Notes: generated by a model not told the origin, from the letters alone. DNA of 6,541 nt from an uncultured Bacteroidota bacterium (GCA_913056425.1 CAJXLR010000091.1:1-6541), one strand, 5' to 3'. Counted from the stretch's first letter, positions 1-6,510 are shown. A program made the numbers and translations.

Positions 1-1
1 T

Positions 2-121
2 TTATCGGGAACAATAAATAGAGAAACTAAAATAGACGTCTCAGGATTGTCATCGGGCGCATACATGCTCAGACTCTCAGGAGATCAAATCAATACCACT
101 AAAATTGTAGTAAAAGAATGA
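2..121 (+). CDS. C-terminal end of a T9SS-exported protein (sorting domain only, 5' end outside window)
   Basis: An open frame enters from the left edge and ends at TGA 119-121; its last 39 residues are visible. They fit the type A C-terminal sorting domain of the type IX secretion system (TIGR04183 pattern): a short strand ending KIDVSGLSSGAYMLRL, a turn, then a basic TTKIVVKE tail at the extreme C-terminus. In this family the domain directs export across the outer membrane and is removed or anchored at the surface, so the full protein should be secreted or surface-bound. What the rest of the protein does cannot be seen. The stop overlaps the paaB start as ATGA (118-121), which suggests co-transcription and translational coupling with paaB. 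That is odd, because paaA is the usual upstream neighbour. The sorting-domain call is firm; the functional link to phenylacetate breakdown is inference. Confidence 0.85.
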   Translation, partial: LSGTINRETKIDVSGLSSGAYMLRLSGDQINTTKIVVKE

Positions 122-492
122 TTAAGTCATTAGATCCTAGAATAGATCGGGCAAAGATTAATCACGACCCGATAGATCCGTTAAAAGAATTGGATCAATT
201 TCCAACGTTTGAAGTTTTTCATCAAACTAAACGAGGTCAACAACACTTGCATGTTGGCATCGTGCACGCACCAAACGCAGACATGGCCTTGTTATACGCG
301 AAAGAGCAATACGCACGACGAGGTGAAACATCGAACTTATGGGTTGTGCCAAGTAGTGAAGTTACGGCAACTCACTATTTCGACGACGATATCTTCGAGA
401 CTACACCGGAGAAAATTCACAGAGATCCAGCAACCTACAAAGTGATGGATCGTATCAAAGCTTATAAAGAACGAAACAAAACGAAGGTCTAG
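118..492 (+). CDS. paaB: PaaB, subunit of ring-1,2-phenylacetyl-CoA epoxidase
   Basis: This 124-residue protein matches PaaB, a small non-catalytic subunit of the PaaABCE monooxygenase that epoxidises the ring of phenylacetyl-CoA in the cytoplasm. The conserved core runs from about residue 31 to 85: FEVFHQTKRG, the HVGIVHAP block, MALLYAKEQYARRGE, and LWVVPSSEV. The E. coli protein has the matching EVF, HVGSLHA, YTRR and WVVKASEIVAS blocks but is only about 95 residues long. Here the core is preceded by about 22 extra charged residues ending LKELDQFPT. ATG 118 is the chosen start: an in-frame stop lies at 100-102 and no other start codon lies between. There is no good Shine-Dalgarno; the start overlaps the previous stop, so re-initiation is likely. 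paaC follows two bases after the stop. Confidence 0.93.
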   Translation: MIKSLDPRIDRAKINHDPIDPLKELDQFPTFEVFHQTKRGQQHLHVGIVHAPNADMALLYAKEQYARRGETSNLWVVPSSEVTATHYFDDDIFETTPEKIHRDPATYKVMDRIKAYKERNKTKV

Positions 493-494
493 AC

Positions 495-1262
495 ATGGAT
501 TTTTTTAACGAAGCACACGTCGAAGCAGCAAAGGACTTGCTGTATAAAATGGCTGATGATCAATTAATCATTGGGCACAGAAATAGTGAATGGACCGGCC
601 TTGGTCCAATTCTAGAAGAGGACATTGCGTTCAGTAGCATGGCTCAGGATAAGTTGGGTCAATCTGAACATTTATACAACTTGTTGCACGAACTGGGAGA
701 GGCAGACGCGGATACAGTGGCATTTACCAGAAATGCGAACCAGTTCCATAGCTGTCATTTTGTAGAGTACCCAATTGGTGAATATGATTTCAGCTTAATG
801 CGCCACTTCCTTTTTGATATGGCAGAAGCGATTCGTTTCGAGATGCTTGTCAACTCTTCTTATGAGAATCTGGCAATGATTGCTCGTAAGTTTAAAGGTG
901 AGATAAAGTATCACACCATGCATGCAAACACGTGGGTGAAGCAACTAGCGCAAGGTAACGAGGAGAGCAAAGCTCGTATGCAGAGTGCTTTGAATGAATG
1001 CTGGCCTTTGGCTTTGGGAATCTTTGAGCCAGGGAAGCACGAGGACGTGCTTAAAGAAGCAGGGATTTTTGAGGGAGAAGAAGCATTACAAGCACAGTGG
1101 CTGCAAGAGGTAACCAAACTACTCACCGATTGCGGTTTGGTTATTCCAGAGAATGTAACACCGTCTTATGGTGGCCGAAAGTGTGAACACACAGATCACT
1201 TACAGCCGCTACTTGACGAGATGACGGAAGTGTACGCTATCGACCCATCAGCAGATTGGTAG
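495..1262 (+). CDS. paaC: PaaC, structural subunit of phenylacetyl-CoA 1,2-epoxidase
   Basis: This 255-residue protein is close to the usual PaaC length (E. coli about 248). PaaC is a ferritin-like helical subunit that pairs with catalytic PaaA but lacks the di-iron ligands. Visible family blocks are GHRNSEW (27-33), the EEDIAFSSMAQDKLGQS helix (41-57), DTVAFTRNANQF, the EIKYHTMHANTWVKQL helix, and the C-terminal GGRKCEHTDHL (226-236), which parallels GGKKGLHTEHL in E. coli. The start is two bases after the paaB stop. An AAGG at 484-487 sits seven bases before the ATG and could act as a weak ribosome site. paaD follows with the same two-base gap. The gene is intact and the assignment is secure. 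Confidence 0.94.
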   Translation: MDFFNEAHVEAAKDLLYKMADDQLIIGHRNSEWTGLGPILEEDIAFSSMAQDKLGQSEHLYNLLHELGEADADTVAFTRNANQFHSCHFVEYPIGEYDFSLMRHFLFDMAEAIRFEMLVNSSYENLAMIARKFKGEIKYHTMHANTWVKQLAQGNEESKARMQSALNECWPLALGIFEPGKHEDVLKEAGIFEGEEALQAQWLQEVTKLLTDCGLVIPENVTPSYGGRKCEHTDHLQPLLDEMTEVYAIDPSADW

Positions 1263-1264
1263 AC

Positions 1265-1759
1265 ATGAAGTCGGTCACATCAGACGACATACGGAATTTC
1301 CTGAAGGAGGTCAAAGACCCGGAAATACCCCCTATATCTATTGTTGATTTGGGTATAGTCACAGGTATTCAAGTTGATGACGAGAACAACGTTGATGTTA
1401 CGTTAACTCCAACATTTGCTGGTTGTCCGGCTCTCAAAATCATGGAAGACATGGTTAAAGAACGTCTGGAAAAAGAAAGCGATTTAGGTGAGATAACGGT
1501 TAAAACCACGTTTGAGACCACTTGGACAACTGATTTAATAACAGAGGAAGGGCGTAAAGCCCTCCTCAAACATGGTTTAGCACCACCAAAGCAAAATCCC
1601 GGATACTTAGAATTGGATGTCTTGTCTGACACACCCTGTCCTTATTGCGACAGTAGGAACACAGAGCTCAAAAGCCCTTTCGGTCCTACGTTATGCCGGA
1701 GCTTGCATTATTGCAACAACTGCAAACAAGCATTTGAAGGGTTTAAGCCGGTTGGTTAG
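1265..1759 (+). CDS. paaD: PaaD, DUF59/zinc-ribbon accessory protein of the phenylacetyl-CoA epoxidase
   Basis: This 164-residue protein has the PaaD architecture (the name paaJ is also used). An N-terminal MIP18/DUF59 domain carries VKDPEIPPIS (DPEIP at 18-22), DLGIV (28-32) and the conserved GCPA with Cys54. A C-terminal zinc-ribbon-like segment has CPYC (125-128), Cys144 and CNNC (150-153). All the cysteines seen in E. coli PaaD are kept. PaaD is not part of the purified epoxidase and is thought to help assemble Fe-S centres, probably for the reductase PaaE. I chose ATG 1265, two bases after the paaC stop. An in-frame TTG at 1256 would add three residues and overlap paaC, but the ATG reproduces the paaB/paaC junction exactly. 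The 3' end overlaps the convergent VWA gene by four bases. Confidence 0.92.
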   Translation: MKSVTSDDIRNFLKEVKDPEIPPISIVDLGIVTGIQVDDENNVDVTLTPTFAGCPALKIMEDMVKERLEKESDLGEITVKTTFETTWTTDLITEEGRKALLKHGLAPPKQNPGYLELDVLSDTPCPYCDSRNTELKSPFGPTLCRSLHYCNNCKQAFEGFKPVG

Positions 1760-2973
1760 TTTTCTTTGAATACAAAGCCTTTGTGCTTTGCTTGTGATTT
1801 CATGGATTTTACCATGCGCTGTCCAAGCGTTTCTCCTTCACCTACTTCTACATTTTTTGCGAGATACGTTTCACGCTCTTTGTATAAATCGTTAATCTGC
1901 TTTTGAATTTCAGAACGCTGATTCAAGTTCTTATTCACAGCAAGCTTTAATTCATCGTCAGAGCTAGATTTCAAACTGTCGGGTAATGTAGACTTGTCAA
2001 TATCACTCAAAACGGTGCTATCGTTCTTGAATGCATCCACCAAGTCCCACATGCGGTTATCGTACATTCTGGATGATTTTGACTTTGCTCGAACTACAGA
2101 GTTTGCAAGTGAAATGCTTCCTTGGTTTTTGTCTTGAGTTTCTTGTTTCAGTTTATAGCTACGGCCTTTCTTCCCGTAGTAGATGTATGTGTTATTCAAC
2201 TGCATATTTAGCTGATTTATCTGGTCGTCGTAGGGGGAGCTGCGCATAACCACAATCCGATCACTGTCGATATTCATGTATTCCCCGTTGCCAAGCTTAG
2301 CGCCTTCAGCCCAACCGGTACGGGCACCTTCGTTGTAGTTGCCACAGAATATCGTATTAATAATGGTGTGGTTTGCCGTCGCTGAAGCGCACGCTTCTCG
2401 GAAGTTAACAGGTCCTTGGTCGAAACCTTCATTACCCGCGATGTAGATGATCTTGAGTGCAGAATCTGATTCAGTCCATTCGAGTTGGTCCAAACTCGTG
2501 GTGATTACCTTACCACAGTACTCGCTGCCTCCATTGGTGCTCAGTGCAAATAGTTTTTCCGATATGTCGTCTATACTCGTGGTGAAGTCCATTACTTTTC
2601 GTACGTAACCGGAACTCACGGACAGTCCATCATTCCCGTATTCATACAAAGCGATTTCAACATCGGCATAGGTGCTATCTCGTTGCGCTTTCACAAGCTC
2701 GTTAACAACCGTAAAAAGTTGGGACTTTGCTTGCCCGATGAGTCCATCCATGCTATTCCTTGTATCTAATATTAAGGCAACTTGTATTCGGTGACTTACG
2801 CTTGTGTTATCGGTACCGTGAACTACGGGTTCTGGCATCGGGGCTACTGCGGTTTGTGTTGGCACTATGTTTCTGTTCGGTTTCAGGTCAAGTGAAGCTT
2901 GCGCTGAGTTGAAAAAATACAAGGCTGCAAGTCCTAGAATTAGAAGAACGGGGGTGAATTTTAGGCGTTTCAT
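1756..2973 (-). CDS. Exported VWA-domain protein with degenerate metal-site motif
   Basis: This 405-residue protein starts with a signal peptide: MKR, a hydrophobic stretch at about 7-21, and an AQA cleavage site near residue 26. A von Willebrand factor A fold follows at about 62-265: VALILDTRNSMD (D70, R72, S74), LYEYGND, LFALSTNGGSEYCG (T146) and IIYIAGNEGF (178-184). The normal MIDAS signature DxSxS reads DTRNS here, and the usual TDG aspartate is Asn181, so metal-dependent ligand binding may be altered. Cysteines 153, 194 and 210 could form a disulfide. The C-terminal third (about 300-405) is charged, with a probable coiled coil near 350-372 (QRSEIQKQINDLYKERE). No lipobox cysteine is present, so it is probably periplasmic. 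Similar standalone VWA proteins are, as I recall, common in Bacteroidota with no firm role. The gene stands alone, divergent from the kinase operon; no TAnnTTTG element is visible before it, only the A/T-rich leader usual in the phylum. Confidence 0.85.
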   Translation of the reverse strand: MKRLKFTPVLLILGLAALYFFNSAQASLDLKPNRNIVPTQTAVAPMPEPVVHGTDNTSVSHRIQVALILDTRNSMDGLIGQAKSQLFTVVNELVKAQRDSTYADVEIALYEYGNDGLSVSSGYVRKVMDFTTSIDDISEKLFALSTNGGSEYCGKVITTSLDQLEWTESDSALKIIYIAGNEGFDQGPVNFREACASATANHTIINTIFCGNYNEGARTGWAEGAKLGNGEYMNIDSDRIVVMRSSPYDDQINQLNMQLNNTYIYYGKKGRSYKLKQETQDKNQGSISLANSVVRAKSKSSRMYDNRMWDLVDAFKNDSTVLSDIDKSTLPDSLKSSSDDELKLAVNKNLNQRSEIQKQINDLYKERETYLAKNVEVGEGETLGQRMVKSMKSQAKHKGFVFKEN

Positions 2974-3029
2974 ATTTATAATTTTTACTCAAGAAACGCT
3001 TGTTTTCAGGAGTAATACAGGCGCAATGA

Positions 3030-3059
3030 GGTAACGTAGATGTTCGTTTAGTTAACGGG
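3030..3059 (-). promoter_or_regulatory. Possible LytTR-type direct repeat (operator)
   Basis: Read on the - strand, CCCGTTAAC (3059-3051) and TACGTTACC (3038-3030) share a CGTTA core and lie 21 bases apart, that is, two helical turns on the same face. LytTR regulators typically bind two imperfect 9-base repeats separated by about 12 bases, with a central GTT. Each copy matches the general pattern at about seven of nine positions. The repeats would sit about 40-65 bases upstream of the expected kinase transcription start, a usual place for an activator. Pattern-based and speculative. Confidence 0.28.
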
Positions 3060-3083
3060 ATAAGAAGCGGTGTTTTTAATCCC

Positions 3084-3091
3084 TACCTTTG
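3084..3091 (+). promoter_or_regulatory. Bacteroidota -7 promoter element (TACCTTTG) for the kinase-regulator operon
   Basis: TACCTTTG is an exact match to the TAnnTTTG -7 element used by the primary sigma factor of Bacteroidota. No TTTG or TTG is seen 17-23 bases upstream, so the -33 part is weak or absent and an activator may be needed. Transcription would start a few bases after 3091, which leaves a very short leader before ATG 3106. This rules against the upstream in-frame GTG at 3070 as the start of translation. Confidence 0.55.
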
Positions 3092-3105
3092 TTAGGAAGC
3101 TGAAA

Positions 3106-5091
3106 ATGATACGACTCCAGCCTTTGTTTATACTTGTATTACTTGGTCTTGCTTTGAGCACGGGAGCTCAGCAAGTGCCTAGTTCTTTGCGTTTAAAATC
3201 GATCGAGAAAAAGTACAATCAGGAAGCTGAGATGTATCAATTGGTCAACGAGGCAAACAATATCCTCAACGAAGGAAATTCGGGAAAAGCGGTTGAGAAA
3301 CTTCAAGAAGCGTTAAAACTGAGTTTTTTGCTGGAGGACAAACGTGGTGAAGCATTTTGCTATCAGTCACTGGGCACCCTTCATTTTAAACGTGAAGACT
3401 ACTCCTCGTCGGTGAATTATTTCACCAAAGCATTAAGACTTTTTAAGAAGCTGGATGAAAACCCATCCTACTATAAAACGCTGAGGTACTTAGCCAACGC
3501 AGAGACTCAGGCTAATCGGGTGCGGGAGGCTATTCAGCACTACGAAGCATATTTAAATTTGGCACAATCAAGGCAAGCACGTGCTGATGAGACTTATGCT
3601 AAGGAACAACTTGGGATACTTCACTTTAACGATAAGAATTATCAGAAAGCCAATGCATATTTCAATCAGTTAGTGGTGGTTTATAAGGCGTCGAACAATC
3701 AGGATAAATTGCTCTTGATGTACGACTATCTTGGTAGGTCCTATGCCGGTTTGGATGATACCACACAGGCGATGGAATACCTTGAGTTAGCGGGTAAGGT
3801 TGAAACCGCACCAGTCATGACCCAGCGAAATTCGTACGAGAATGTTGGTCGGTCGTACAACACAATGGGTAAACACAGTAAGAGTGTTGAGTTTAACAAA
3901 AAAGCTAAAAAAATATCCGTTGAACAGAAAGACTATTCAAACTGGATGTCGAATAATCAAGATATCGCGAATAGTTACATTCTGATGAATAAGGCAGATG
4001 AGGCCATCCCATACCTGCAGGAGAATATCGACTTAGCAAAAGAGGTGGGAGAAGTGCAAGGCACGGGGGAAACGTATAAAGCGTTGTCGGAAGCGTATAT
4101 TCAACTCGGGAATGTGGAACAGGCCAAGAACTCTTTTAAGACATACGTTAAAGTCCAAGAGGATTTGCTGGCAAAAAAGGAAAAGGAGCTGAACGAAAAG
4201 GCTCTGGAGAATGCCTCGTTTGCAGACAAAGAGAACCAGATAGCTCTCTTGATTAAAGACAAAGAACTCGATGAAGAACGAATTCAGCTACTAGAGGAAA
4301 AACGAGAACTGGACCAAGCCCAGGTAGAGCAACAACGTACTATCACCTATATACTTAGTTTTGTATTACTCCTTGTATTTGCAGGGTTGATTTTCTTTTA
4401 CCGTAGTTACCGCCAGAAGCAGATAGCTAACAAGCTCTTGTCGATTCGTTCGTTGCGATCCCAGATGAATCCACATTTCATCTTCAACTCATTGAATTCT
4501 GTAAATAGTTTCATTTCGAAAAGTGATGAACGAAGTGCAAACAAGTATTTGTCTGAGTTTGCTCGGCTGATGCGTTCTGTTTTGGAACACAGTAAACATG
4601 ATTTCGTCCTGCTTTCAGATGAGTTGGAAGTGTTAGATCGGTATTTGCGTTTGGAGCATCTGCGATTCGAGAGTCAGTTCGACTATGAGTTAACTATCGA
4701 TGCTTCTATAGAATCAAATCAGTTGTTGATTCCACCCATGTTGGTTCAGCCTTATGTCGAAAATGCAATTTGGCACGGACTGAGGTATAAGCAGGGTAAA
4801 GGCTTCCTTCAATTGAGCGTGTTAAACGAGGATCAGAGGGTTCGAATTGTTTTGGAGGATGATGGTATCGGCAGAGAAGAATCAAAGCGCCTCAAAACAC
4901 AACATCAGAAACAAGGTAAATCAACCGGAATTAAGAATACAACCAGCAGGTTGGAGTTGCTCAACGAAGTACATCAGATAAACATTTCATGTACAATAAG
5001 TGATTTGAATGACGATGGTTCCGGCACTCGAGTTGAGTTGATAATGCCCAAGCTCGATGTAAATGAAAGGGATCTTGAGCTAACAATATGA
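3106..5091 (+). CDS. TPR sensor histidine kinase, LytS/YehU (His_kinase, PF06580) type
   Basis: This 661-residue protein begins with a signal peptide (about 1-21, ending STGA before QQ). It is followed by roughly seven tetratricopeptide repeats (about 33-365), with helices such as GEAFCYQSLGTLHFKREDY and MYDYLGRSYAGLDDTTQAME. A charged coiled coil spans about 355-411, one membrane span about 413-432, and a cytoplasmic kinase domain follows. Kinase motifs are QMNPHFIFNSLN with phospho-acceptor His457, the N box QPYVENAIWHG (Asn553), DDGIG (585-589) and STGIKN (606-611). The TPR part should face the periplasm and sense a protein or cell-envelope cue. ATG 3106 is preferred because it starts directly at the signal peptide; an in-frame GTG at 3070 lies upstream of the promoter element. 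The stop overlaps the regulator's start (ATGA, 5088-5091), so the two form one coupled operon. The signal is unknown. Confidence 0.92.
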   Translation: MIRLQPLFILVLLGLALSTGAQQVPSSLRLKSIEKKYNQEAEMYQLVNEANNILNEGNSGKAVEKLQEALKLSFLLEDKRGEAFCYQSLGTLHFKREDYSSSVNYFTKALRLFKKLDENPSYYKTLRYLANAETQANRVREAIQHYEAYLNLAQSRQARADETYAKEQLGILHFNDKNYQKANAYFNQLVVVYKASNNQDKLLLMYDYLGRSYAGLDDTTQAMEYLELAGKVETAPVMTQRNSYENVGRSYNTMGKHSKSVEFNKKAKKISVEQKDYSNWMSNNQDIANSYILMNKADEAIPYLQENIDLAKEVGEVQGTGETYKALSEAYIQLGNVEQAKNSFKTYVKVQEDLLAKKEKELNEKALENASFADKENQIALLIKDKELDEERIQLLEEKRELDQAQVEQQRTITYILSFVLLLVFAGLIFFYRSYRQKQIANKLLSIRSLRSQMNPHFIFNSLNSVNSFISKSDERSANKYLSEFARLMRSVLEHSKHDFVLLSDELEVLDRYLRLEHLRFESQFDYELTIDASIESNQLLIPPMLVQPYVENAIWHGLRYKQGKGFLQLSVLNEDQRVRIVLEDDGIGREESKRLKTQHQKQGKSTGIKNTTSRLELLNEVHQINISCTISDLNDDGSGTRVELIMPKLDVNERDLELTI

Positions 5092-5840
5092 AAGAAATTA
5101 GTGCAGTAATAATTGAGGACGAACAGGTAAGTCGTGAAACACTTTTTAACTACCTGACAAAGTATTGCCCTTCGGTTCAAGTTCTGGGAATGGCGGACAA
5201 TATTAAAGAGGGGTTAAACTTGATTCAGCAGAAACGACCACAGCTTGTGTTTTTGGACGTCGAAATGCCGTACGGAAGTGGATTTGACTTACTCGATCAG
5301 ATTGAGGAAATTGATTTTGAGGTAATTTTTGTAACGGCATTTAGCCAATATGCCATTCAGGCATTAAACCTGAGTGCGGCTTATTACCTGTTAAAACCTG
5401 TCGATATAGATGAGCTGGTTCAAGCGGTAGAACGCGTTTCTGAGCAAATAGAGCAAAATCAGTTAATCCAGTCGGCACGAATACTAAAAACCAATTTACA
5501 GGTTGAAGAGCACCGCTTAAAGCGAATTGTATTGCCGGAAATGGAAGGGTTTGAGGTGGCTCAGCTAAAAGACATCGTTTATTGTAAAGCAAACGACAAC
5601 TTAACCGATTTTTTCTTCGCCGATGGTAAGAAAAAAACCATTTGCAAAACCTTGAAACATTTTGATCAAGTATTAGGAGAATCCGGATTTTTCAGGGCGC
5701 ATAAAAGCTACTTAATCAATCTTGAGCATGTAAACGGATACCGAAAAGGAAAAGGGGGCTATGCGCAAATGGCCAACGGAGATGAAGTTGAGATTGCGGT
5801 TCGCAGAAAGCCCGAATTCTTGAAACAGTTTGTTGGTTAA
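5088..5840 (+). CDS. LytTR-family response regulator
   Basis: This 250-residue protein has a receiver domain (about 1-120) and a LytTR DNA-binding domain (about 145-247). The receiver keeps the acidic pair Glu10-Asp11, phospho-acceptor Asp57 in VFLDVEMP, Thr83 in VTAF and Lys103 in LLKPVD, so it should be phosphorylated normally. The LytTR part shows IVYCKANDNLTDFFF, the FFRAHKSYLINLEHV block and the C-terminal VAVRRKPEF-type strand (here IAVRRKPEFLKQF). It is the evident partner of the upstream kinase, whose stop codon it overlaps. It should bind imperfect direct repeats in promoters; a candidate site lies before its own operon. Its TAA overlaps the stop of the convergent membrane-protein gene. 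Targets are not visible from the window. Confidence 0.93.
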   Translation: MKEISAVIIEDEQVSRETLFNYLTKYCPSVQVLGMADNIKEGLNLIQQKRPQLVFLDVEMPYGSGFDLLDQIEEIDFEVIFVTAFSQYAIQALNLSAAYYLLKPVDIDELVQAVERVSEQIEQNQLIQSARILKTNLQVEEHRLKRIVLPEMEGFEVAQLKDIVYCKANDNLTDFFFADGKKKTICKTLKHFDQVLGESGFFRAHKSYLINLEHVNGYRKGKGGYAQMANGDEVEIAVRRKPEFLKQFVG

Positions 5841-6343
5841 TAATCCGTATCGTCCAGCTCGATAGTCGGGTAATTTAATGGCTTGCCTGTTTTACCTACA
5901 GTCATTTCTCGGACCAGTTTGATGCACACCGGAACATTCGAAAACTTGATTGAGTCTGTGCTAAGAGCTACCGCTTTACCCATATTTTGACTGGTCGATT
6001 CAAAGACTAAAGCGCCACTTTGCCATTCATACGACCAGGTGCCTTGAACAAAACCGAAACTGCAAGAGTCAGAGCGTAAGGTAAAGGTATTATCATCGAA
6101 AATGTCCAAGGATGCAACACCTTGTATACCAGTATCTCCCTCGTAATTCCCAACAAATGGACGCTCTTTGATGAAAGTAAATAGGTTTAATGCCAGGTAA
6201 AGAAGCAAAGGCAACAAGCCTATAAGAATCCCTGTTATTCCTAAGACTAAGCGCAATTTTTTTTTCTTGCGCCATATGATGGAAGAGATCAAAATTATTA
6301 TTCCGGCACCGAGAGCGATGAGTAAAAGTAGTTGCTTGTCCAC
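5837..6343 (-). CDS. Two-span membrane protein with extracytoplasmic beta-rich domain, function unknown
   Basis: I do not recognise this 168-residue protein. It has two hydrophobic segments (about 4-24 and 31-57) joined by a very basic loop, RKKKK (25-29). That loop should be cytoplasmic, placing both ends outside. The segment from about 64 to 145 has alternating strand-like stretches with FVGNYEGD, ASLDIFDDNTFTLRSD, GTWSYEWQSGALVFES and DSIKFSN. This resembles small lipocalin-like or NlpE-like beta domains, but only loosely. Cys94 and Cys140 could form a disulfide. Translation begins at a GTG (6343-6341); no in-frame ATG lies near the N-terminus and the first span starts at once. A promoter lies directly upstream. 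The gene runs head-on into the response regulator with overlapping stops. A link to that system is possible but rests on position alone. Confidence 0.75.
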   Translation of the reverse strand: MDKQLLLLIALGAGIIILISSIIWRKKKKLRLVLGITGILIGLLPLLLYLALNLFTFIKERPFVGNYEGDTGIQGVASLDIFDDNTFTLRSDSCSFGFVQGTWSYEWQSGALVFESTSQNMGKAVALSTDSIKFSNVPVCIKLVREMTVGKTGKPLNYPTIELDDTDY

Positions 6344-6357
6344 ACGGATATTTTTTA

Positions 6358-6387
6358 CAAAAGTAGGTTAATGATTGAATGCATCAA
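6358..6387 (-). promoter_or_regulatory. Bacteroidota-type promoter (TTG-N19-TACTTTTG) for the membrane-protein gene
   Basis: On the - strand, TACTTTTG (6365-6358) matches the TAnnTTTG -7 consensus exactly. TTG (6387-6385) lies 19 bases upstream, within the 17-23 spacing reported for Flavobacterium-type promoters. Exactly 14 bases separate the -7 element from the GTG start at 6343, so the leader would be very short. This placement supports the GTG start. Confidence 0.65.
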
Positions 6388-6393
6388 TGCATC
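6378..6393. repeat. Tandem octamer AATGCATC x2 at the promoter
   Basis: Two perfect copies of AATGCATC lie head to tail and contain the palindrome ATGCAT twice. They cover the -33 region of the promoter of the convergent membrane-protein gene, so a regulator binding there would interfere with transcription. The repeat is short and could be chance. Confidence 0.45.
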
Positions 6394-6417
6394 AAACCAT
6401 GAAGCATTACGAGCATA

Positions 6418-6510
6418 TTTGTCGTGGGAGACCCAAGTGCTCCGTCAGGAGATTTTCCCTTGATTTTTTGATGGAATTTGGCGAGGGAATACCAATAAAC
6501 CCCTCCCCAT
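6418..6510. other. Structured non-coding right edge, possible repeat or mobile-element-associated sequence
   Basis: No convincing gene is seen from 6366 to 6541. The stretch carries several short inverted repeats: GGGA (6426-6429) with TCCC (6456-6459); CTCC (6440-6443) with GGAG (6448-6451) around a GTCA loop; TTGG (6478-6481) with CCAA; and GAGGG (6483-6487) with CCCTC (6501-6505). This density of small hairpins, with GGAG-type motifs next to them, is reminiscent of REP-like elements beside RAYT transposases, or of an IS200/IS605-type end. No transposase is in the window, so this is a suggestion only. Confidence 0.3.

Larger units (their letters stand above)
2974..3105. promoter_or_regulatory. 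Divergent intergenic region between the VWA gene and the kinase operon
   Basis: These 132 bases must carry the promoters of both divergent genes. The kinase side holds TACCTTTG (3084-3091). The VWA side shows an A/T-rich stretch just before the start but no TAnnTTTG match on the - strand. The region also contains four CGTT/AACG motifs (AACG at 2995, 3033 and 3054; CGTT at 3045). The last two form CGTT-TAGTT-AACG (3045-3057), a small inverted repeat around GTTAAC. Confidence 0.6.

Noticed and set aside
911..1126. Antisense frame within paaC (also others within paaD, the regulator and the VWA gene)
   Set aside because: These lie opposite well-conserved coding sequence and their translations show no domain features.
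1256..1264. TTG start for paaD overlapping paaC
   Set aside because: It adds only three residues, and ATG 1265 gives the same TAG-AC-ATG junction as paaB/paaC.
3070..3105. Upstream GTG start extending the kinase by 12 residues
   Set aside because: The extension would lie over and upstream of the TACCTTTG promoter element and would put charged residues before a clean signal peptide; ATG 3106 fits better.
6414..6421. CATATTTG as a rightward -7 element
   Set aside because: The first base departs from TAnnTTTG and no start codon with a real gene follows in the window.
6371..6463. 30-codon ORF on the + strand starting ATG ATT GAA
   Set aside because: It starts inside the - strand promoter, has no ribosome site or recognisable motif, and its composition follows the octamer repeat.
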